Source: Trichinella spiralis
Lineage: Eukaryota > Nematoda > Enoplea > Trichinellida > Trichinellidae
Reading direction: 5' to 3'
Assembly: GCA_000181795.3 (NCBI GenBank)
Contig: CM012953.1
Location: 4,334,292 to 4,398,291 of the forward strand
Length of the DNA stretch: 64,000 nt
The position numbers and the translations under genes were made by a program. Of the stretch, positions 49,882 to 64,000 are shown piece by piece. The notes beneath the pieces were generated by a model. The model worked only from the letters and a program-made list of their open reading frames with translations. It did not search any database and was not told the origin of the DNA. Numbering within the stretch: the stretch's first letter is position 1; every line of letters begins with the position of its first letter.

Positions 49882-49887
49882 AATAAA
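49882..49887 (+). promoter_or_regulatory. AATAAA polyadenylation signal of the 97-residue gene
   Basis: Hexamer 108 bases after the stop codon, followed by a T-rich stretch. Confidence 0.55.
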
Positions 49888-50426
49888 GTTTTAACACGCA
49901 GAAAGTTTTGAGTAATTAATCAGTGCAAATGCACAAATAACGCGAAATTATATAAAAATATAAAACATTTCATTCTGAGAAACTTTCAAATTAAAAACTC
50001 AAACTAGCTATCCAAGCGTCGAACAAAAGCCATTCTTTGGCATATAGCCTATATTAATAATTACTTATATGTCATTTTCTGCATTGAATTCCATTTCCCA
50101 TTCTGAATTCTCGCTTTTTTCACTTCAAGGCATGATTTCCCAGCTTCGAAGCTATGCAAATATTCAACAAATCTATTTCACAAATAACAAAATGATAACA
50201 AAATAGCCCGTTTAACCACTGCTTAATGTTAGATGCTTCTGCCATGCTAAGAACAAAAATGTGAATTTGAAAAAGCACTGTTTCCAAAATGAATGCCATT
50301 TTAAAGTTAAAAAATAATAAATCTTTACACTTTATAAATTTGAATACCGTAGCACAATATCGTTCAATAATCAAATACACAAAATTGACTGATATGATGA
50401 CAGAGCGGAGAATCAATTTCACTGCT

Positions 50427-52325
50427 TCACTTCTTTGCAAGAACAGCATTTATTGAATCAATCTACAAATAAATCATTGAAGATTAATTCGCCAAAGATA
50501 TAAAATTTACCTCGCTCCTCAAATTCGATTCCTTCACCTCATATTTTTCAATTTCAACTGACAGTCGATCCTATAAAATCAGTTCACTTTATTCCATATT
50601 TGTGAAATATTTCAACAATTTCTATGTGCATACTCGTAAAATAGGATTTTTTAAAGTCGTAAGCTTTTGTTGACAATGTTTTCTTTCTTTTTCACACTCT
50701 ATTAAACTGCTATGCAACTCAGCTAATCTTCGACGAATAGCACCTTCAATTAAGAAACATTTATAATTGTTTTTAGTTAAATTTCTTTACAAACAAAAAA
50801 ATCACAACGAAATTGTTTACCTTCATCAACAGAACTACTACCATCTTTGGAGGATAATTTCTCAACTGTTTCAGGGAAAGAAGTTGATCTGGATACAACG
50901 TTTTGTAAATCTTCGTCAAAACTTTCATCACTGCTAGTACTGAAATCTTCTCCGAAAATTTTATCTACATCTGAAATCAATTACATACACCATTATCAAT
51001 TATCAATGAAAAGAAAAATAGGCAAATCAATTGAGTCACTTACTTATTACTTCACTTTCGGAATTCGAACCATGCAAATCAGCAGTTTTCACAGCATTTG
51101 CACTGGTAGTGCTATTTCGAGATTGCGCTTCTTGATCGATTGATACAAGACAATATCTCAAAATTTACATATTTTGAAATAGTTATATTTTGATATATAA
51201 GCTTAAAATTTCATCATCACCCTAGGAAATTTCAAACTTCAAAAATCTTTCTGAATTACCAATTATACAAATAAACTGTAATTAATGCAAATATAGAAGA
51301 CCTACATTCGATGAAATAAAAGCGATAAATCTTTTGAATTAATGCACTACTGTAAACTAATATGCAATAGTTGTTGTACAATCTATCAAATTGAAACTAA
51401 TTTTCCATATAATCTGTTCACTATTTAAACATTTTATTTTAAAATAGAAAAGCCATTCACTTGACAGATGCACATTCGAGGTCCGACCGCAACAAAATTT
51501 TTAATTCTCTTTCAATTTCAGGAGCATCCATGTACTTAAAAGCAACTTTATTTACACACTGCTTCACATTGTAATTGTTAAAAATTTTACCTTTTTTCTC
51601 AGAGTTTTGCGAAACCGGCGTCTTCGAACATTCTTCATTGGTGGTGTTACTAAAATTTCAAATAAAAATGTACCAACAACAAATGTAATTCATGAATTTT
51701 ACTGGTTTCTTAAATTAAGTAAAAAAAACACTAAAACCAAAATTAATGCAACAACAAATTATTATCGAATAAATTTTCACCAAATGCAATAAAAATTATA
51801 ATAACGTACTTCCATGTGGCCACTGAAAGCGTTTTTCACATTTCTTGTCGTCATTCAGTGAATTGCTCTGCTTCGATTCATCATCCGATTTTTCACAAAT
51901 AACCATCTGAGAAACATCAGTGACTTTGTAAAAATTCTTCTTATCCAAAGTTTTTTGCAATTCAACAACACAGGGTAAATCAACCAACTAAACATAAAAT
52001 TTCAACACAAAATGACCATAATCAAAAAATAACACTCTTCTGTAAATAACTATGTAAAGTAATACCCGTCCTTTCAATTTCTTATCGCATAATTTGATTT
52101 CTGCTGTGTGAGTATCAACATCAACGAAGATCTTCAATTGCTTCTCAACATTGTCTTGTTCGAGCAATTTATTCAGCTGTTCTGCTTCTTCCTGACAAGC
52201 AAAACAATTAAAACAACATAATAATGCAAAAAAACTGTCCGCTTTACACTTGGAAGACGTAAAATAAAATCACTTTCAATTTCTGGTGGCTGATCTTCTT
52301 CCTTGTATTTAGAAGAGTGATACAT
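50427..52325 (-). CDS. taf7: TFIID subunit TAF7 homologue
   Basis: TBP-associated factor of TFIID; in the complex it pairs with TAF1 and restrains its activity during initiation. About nine minus-strand exons can be read. The start is MYHSSKYKEEDQPPEIESDF and then ILRLPS, matching the TAF7 ESQFILRLP motif. GRLVDLPCVVELQKTLDKKN, FYKVTDVSQMV, RFQWPHG joined to ITPPMKNVRRRRFRKTLRKK and YMDAPEIERELKILL follow; human has HGITLPLKNVRKRRFRKTAKKK. The second half has the acidic Ser-rich stretch (IFGEDFSTSSDESFDEDL) and a C-terminal coiled coil (RRRLAELHSSLIECEKER; RLSVEIEKYEVKE), ending INAVLAKK* at 50427. The junction after DLECAS (near 51,460) to the exon near 51,145 is uncertain in phase. Confidence 0.9.
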
Positions 52326-52894
52326 CTGTCTACTTTTTTCTGTCTACGCCAGTAAAAGCGAGCGTAAGAACAAAATCACATGTAGAGCAAAATGTTGCTG
52401 TTACAGTAATTTGGAAAAGTAGGCTACTAATGATAATTAAGAAAAATTGCTTACCACAAAAATAATTTTAAGAAATAAAATAAAATAAATAAAGATATTT
52501 ATTAATAACTTATGAAATGTTTATATGAAAAATTTTTTTAGCCCATTATTTTTCATGTGGATTCAATGATTGCAACATATATTAAATCCCCTGATTTTAA
52601 CATTTAACTTTAAAGCACCTTAAACAAATTGCAGAAATTTTAATTTTTAAAGTTAAATTTTATTGTCAAGTTGCTTTAAATTTTTGATTAGTTTTGTCAA
52701 ATAATTTTTCGCTTTATTTCTTGAAAGTTATCAACTTCGGGTAAGACGCTTTTACATTTAGTTATTTGATTATATATTATAATACTAATAATAATCAGTT
52801 TTATGTTTATGCAGTTAAAAATAAAAATTTCATTACTTAATATTATTCATTACTTTACTGTTTAATGGTATTCTGTTTTAGTTTGTTGTGAGAA
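52326..52894. other. Divergent spacer between TAF7 and the EGF-repeat gene
   Basis: AT-rich sequence between two divergent genes, expected to hold both promoters. No exon recognised. Confidence 0.5.
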
Positions 52895-62055
<9,161 letters not shown>

Positions 62056-62146
62056 CTTTATTTCGCATGATTTTAATTTAAAATTATGACTAATAATTCA
62101 TAATGATAATTTAATATTGATTGTTTTATGTGTAATGTAATGATTT

Positions 62147-62152
62147 AATAAA
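62147..62152 (+). promoter_or_regulatory. AATAAA polyadenylation signal of the EGF-repeat gene
   Basis: Hexamer 92 bases after the stop codon of the EGF-repeat gene, in AT-rich sequence. Confidence 0.5.
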
Positions 62153-62561
62153 TAATATAGTATATAAATTTCATGCGTTTGGAATATTATCCAAAGAAAC
62201 TTTATTAAATTTTGCAAATAAAAAGCTAGACTGTTATCCAAACACACATATAAAATCTAAATAAATATCAATAGGATGCATCCACACGCTTTTTGATAAA
62301 TTCCCGGCGAGAAAGACGCACAAAATTATGTTTAAAAATTCCTTTTTAATTGCAAAACTTTGCAAAAGATGCGGCAATGATGCTGGTTTATGAACCTTCA
62401 TCATCCCACCCACGGCTCTTTCAAAGTTGATACAACCGATACAACCGTTTCAGTATTGAAATTTCTTCAGTAAGAAAATTTATAAAAATGCACACAATTA
62501 ATTTTCCTCATATAATCTGTTCGTATATAAGAAGTTTATTTAAAACAAATAGCACTATCTA

Positions 62562-62926
62562 TTACCAAAGCGAAAGTTGCAAACACGCCACAAACAAAGC
62601 AGACACAAACTGAATGAAGAACAGCTCCTGCACACCAGGAATAAACGGCACCGACTGATAATAGCTAATGTGATTGTGCCCACGTTCTGAACGTTCCGGA
62701 ATGGTGTCGTTCAACGGAAACCAATAAATATCTTGTATGTAGCAAAACTTTTCAGTAATTTCCTCCCAAGCGTATTTAAATTCCTCTGGCATCCAGCATT
62801 CGATTGCTTGCCCAATCCACGGGCTGTACTGATGATAAGTGGGAACAGAAGCAACAATGACGGAGTGTAAAAATAATTCGATCTGTCTACGACATCATTA
62901 TCAACAGTTGGCTTGTGTGCATTCAT
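62562..62926 (-). pseudogene. Innexin fragment, frame-broken and truncated
   Basis: Remnant of an innexin, the gap-junction channel family of invertebrates. The first frame reads MNAHKPTVDNDVVDRSNYFYTPSLLLLFPLIIS in pieces that match the innexin N-terminus and first membrane segment (DDD.VDRLNYYYT). The frame then changes by one base near 62,828 and continues as YSPWIGQAIECWMPEEFKYA, CYIQDIYWFPLNDTIP and ISYYQSVPFIPGVQELFF. These match the first extracellular loop with the conserved ECW, the NxYxxP region and the YYQWVPF box, which here has Ser for Trp. The frame stops soon after at 62,562, within the second membrane segment. The C-terminal half is not visible downstream. A one-base assembly error plus an unseen intron is the alternative to a pseudogene. 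Confidence 0.7.
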
Positions 62927-64000
62927 TGCAGAACCAAAAATGTTCAGTTAATTCAAAAAGTTTAATTCTTTCCGTATTAAGTAAATGAAATTTTTTAAAA
63001 TACAAGAAACAATAGTATATGCAGAAACTTTATTTTATAATGTTAATAGCATTCTTAAGAGAAAAAATTCAGTCAAAGTCAAACATTTTTTATTTTTAAG
63101 GATAAAACAGTTCTTTTAGAAATATAAATAAACACTTCATTATTACTTTGAAATAGCATTAAATTCAAATTAAACAAAACGGATGCATAAAAGCAGGTAT
63201 CACCTGAAGTTATCAGCGATTTAGTTGTCTTATGTACCATTTGAAAAATTTTAAATAATTTTACTTCACTTAATTGAAAGTGTAAATTGACTAGTAAATT
63301 AATGAAAATTATTTCCTGGATAAATGAAATGCATACATGCAAAGAAATCCTTTATGTGAAATCAGTTCATGTCAAAAAAATTTTTATTGTAAAGTAGTAA
63401 AATTTTCAGTACTGAAAAATTGTTAAAATTTTAAAGTACAATTTATTTTTTGATATTTTTTATCAACTGTAAAGTCATAATACTGATGGCGAATACTGTT
63501 TCCGGTCTGCTGAATAATGTAATTTTTTTCAAATTTTAAGTTTTTTTCTGTGAGAAAAAGAATTTTTACTAAAGAAATGGAAAAGAAATACAATTTAATG
63601 CTTTTTTAAGTAGAAGTCAAGTAAATGGGTAAAAATTAATGTCAAACACAAAGTCCAGGAAGTTGTTTAATAGTTAAAAAATATTTACAATGTTGTGATG
63701 CTTGATGTGATGTGATGTGATGTGTAATGTAATTCTTTTTTTATTTTTCGCTTAAAAAGATACAATATGCTTCAGCAGTAGTTGCTGAGAAAGGTAGAAA
63801 CCAGACCTTATAAAAATGAGCCACTTATAGAATAAGTTTTTCTGAAACATTTTTTTGGAATATGTTGTTGTTGCTGATGAAAGTTAATTTAAGACACCTG
63901 AATAGATATACGTTTACCTGTTTTATTAATAGGGCTTTTAACGTACAGATAAATTATCACATTATACATGTAATATACATTTTAAACTTTTGGGAAAAGT
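62927..64000. other. Right-hand AT-rich end of the window
   Basis: No supported exon or RNA gene. A short TGATG repeat lies at about 63,703-63,722. An 87-codon minus-strand frame at 63,079-63,342 is low-complexity and shows no domain. Confidence 0.5.

Noticed and set aside
62280-62460. Minus-strand frame containing FERAVGGMMKVHKP
   Set aside because: It lies downstream of the innexin fragment but does not match any innexin region I know and lacks clear splice signals.

Overview
This looks like a stretch of an AT-rich metazoan nuclear genome, most likely a nematode. The reasons are compact multi-exon genes with GT-AG introns, long A/T-rich spacers, animal-only families (bestrophin, innexin, an EGF-repeat membrane protein, a noggin/Trunk-like cystine-knot factor) and a tRNA-Ala of the type I associate with nematodes. 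An early-branching (enoplean) nematode would fit, but that is inference. I saw no bacterial, organellar or viral segment.

Layout. Positions 1-6,400 hold the N-terminal exons of TIMELESS (minus, cut by the window edge), RPB8/POLR2H (plus), RNA 3'-phosphate cyclase RTCA (plus) and an intronless DGAT2-family acyltransferase (minus). From about 6.4 to 25.1 kb there is no gene I can support: an 18.8 kb low-GC stretch with short GC-richer islands, a G-quadruplex-capable tract and a palindromic AGCT tract. From 25.1 to 36.3 kb come PQBP1 (plus), two paralogous secreted noggin/Trunk-like genes (plus), and between them THOC6 (minus) and tRNA-Ala(TGC) (minus). From 37.2 to 44.0 kb come DCAF8 (plus) and a bestrophin channel (plus). 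From 44.5 to 52.4 kb come CDK7 (minus), a Tigger-like non-autonomous DNA transposon, an unrecognised 97-residue gene (plus) and TAF7 (minus). From 52.9 to 62.1 kb lies a 29-exon EGF-repeat type I membrane protein built from a repeated four-exon module. A broken innexin fragment (minus) lies near 62.6-62.9 kb.

Several genes act in transcription and RNA handling: RPB8 in the polymerases, CDK7 in TFIIH, TAF7 in TFIID, THOC6 in THO/TREX, PQBP1 in splicing and RTCA on RNA ends. DCAF8 serves CUL4 ubiquitin ligases. They lie on both strands with their own spacers, so I see no operon.

The observations I rate highest are the pair of proprotein-like noggin/Trunk-type factors, one with a possible alternative 3' exon, and the EGF gene, whose four-exon cassette has been copied repeatedly and includes a recent duplication offset by exactly 1,463 bp. 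Exon coordinates were read by hand from splice signals and homology remembered from known families; no alignment was run.
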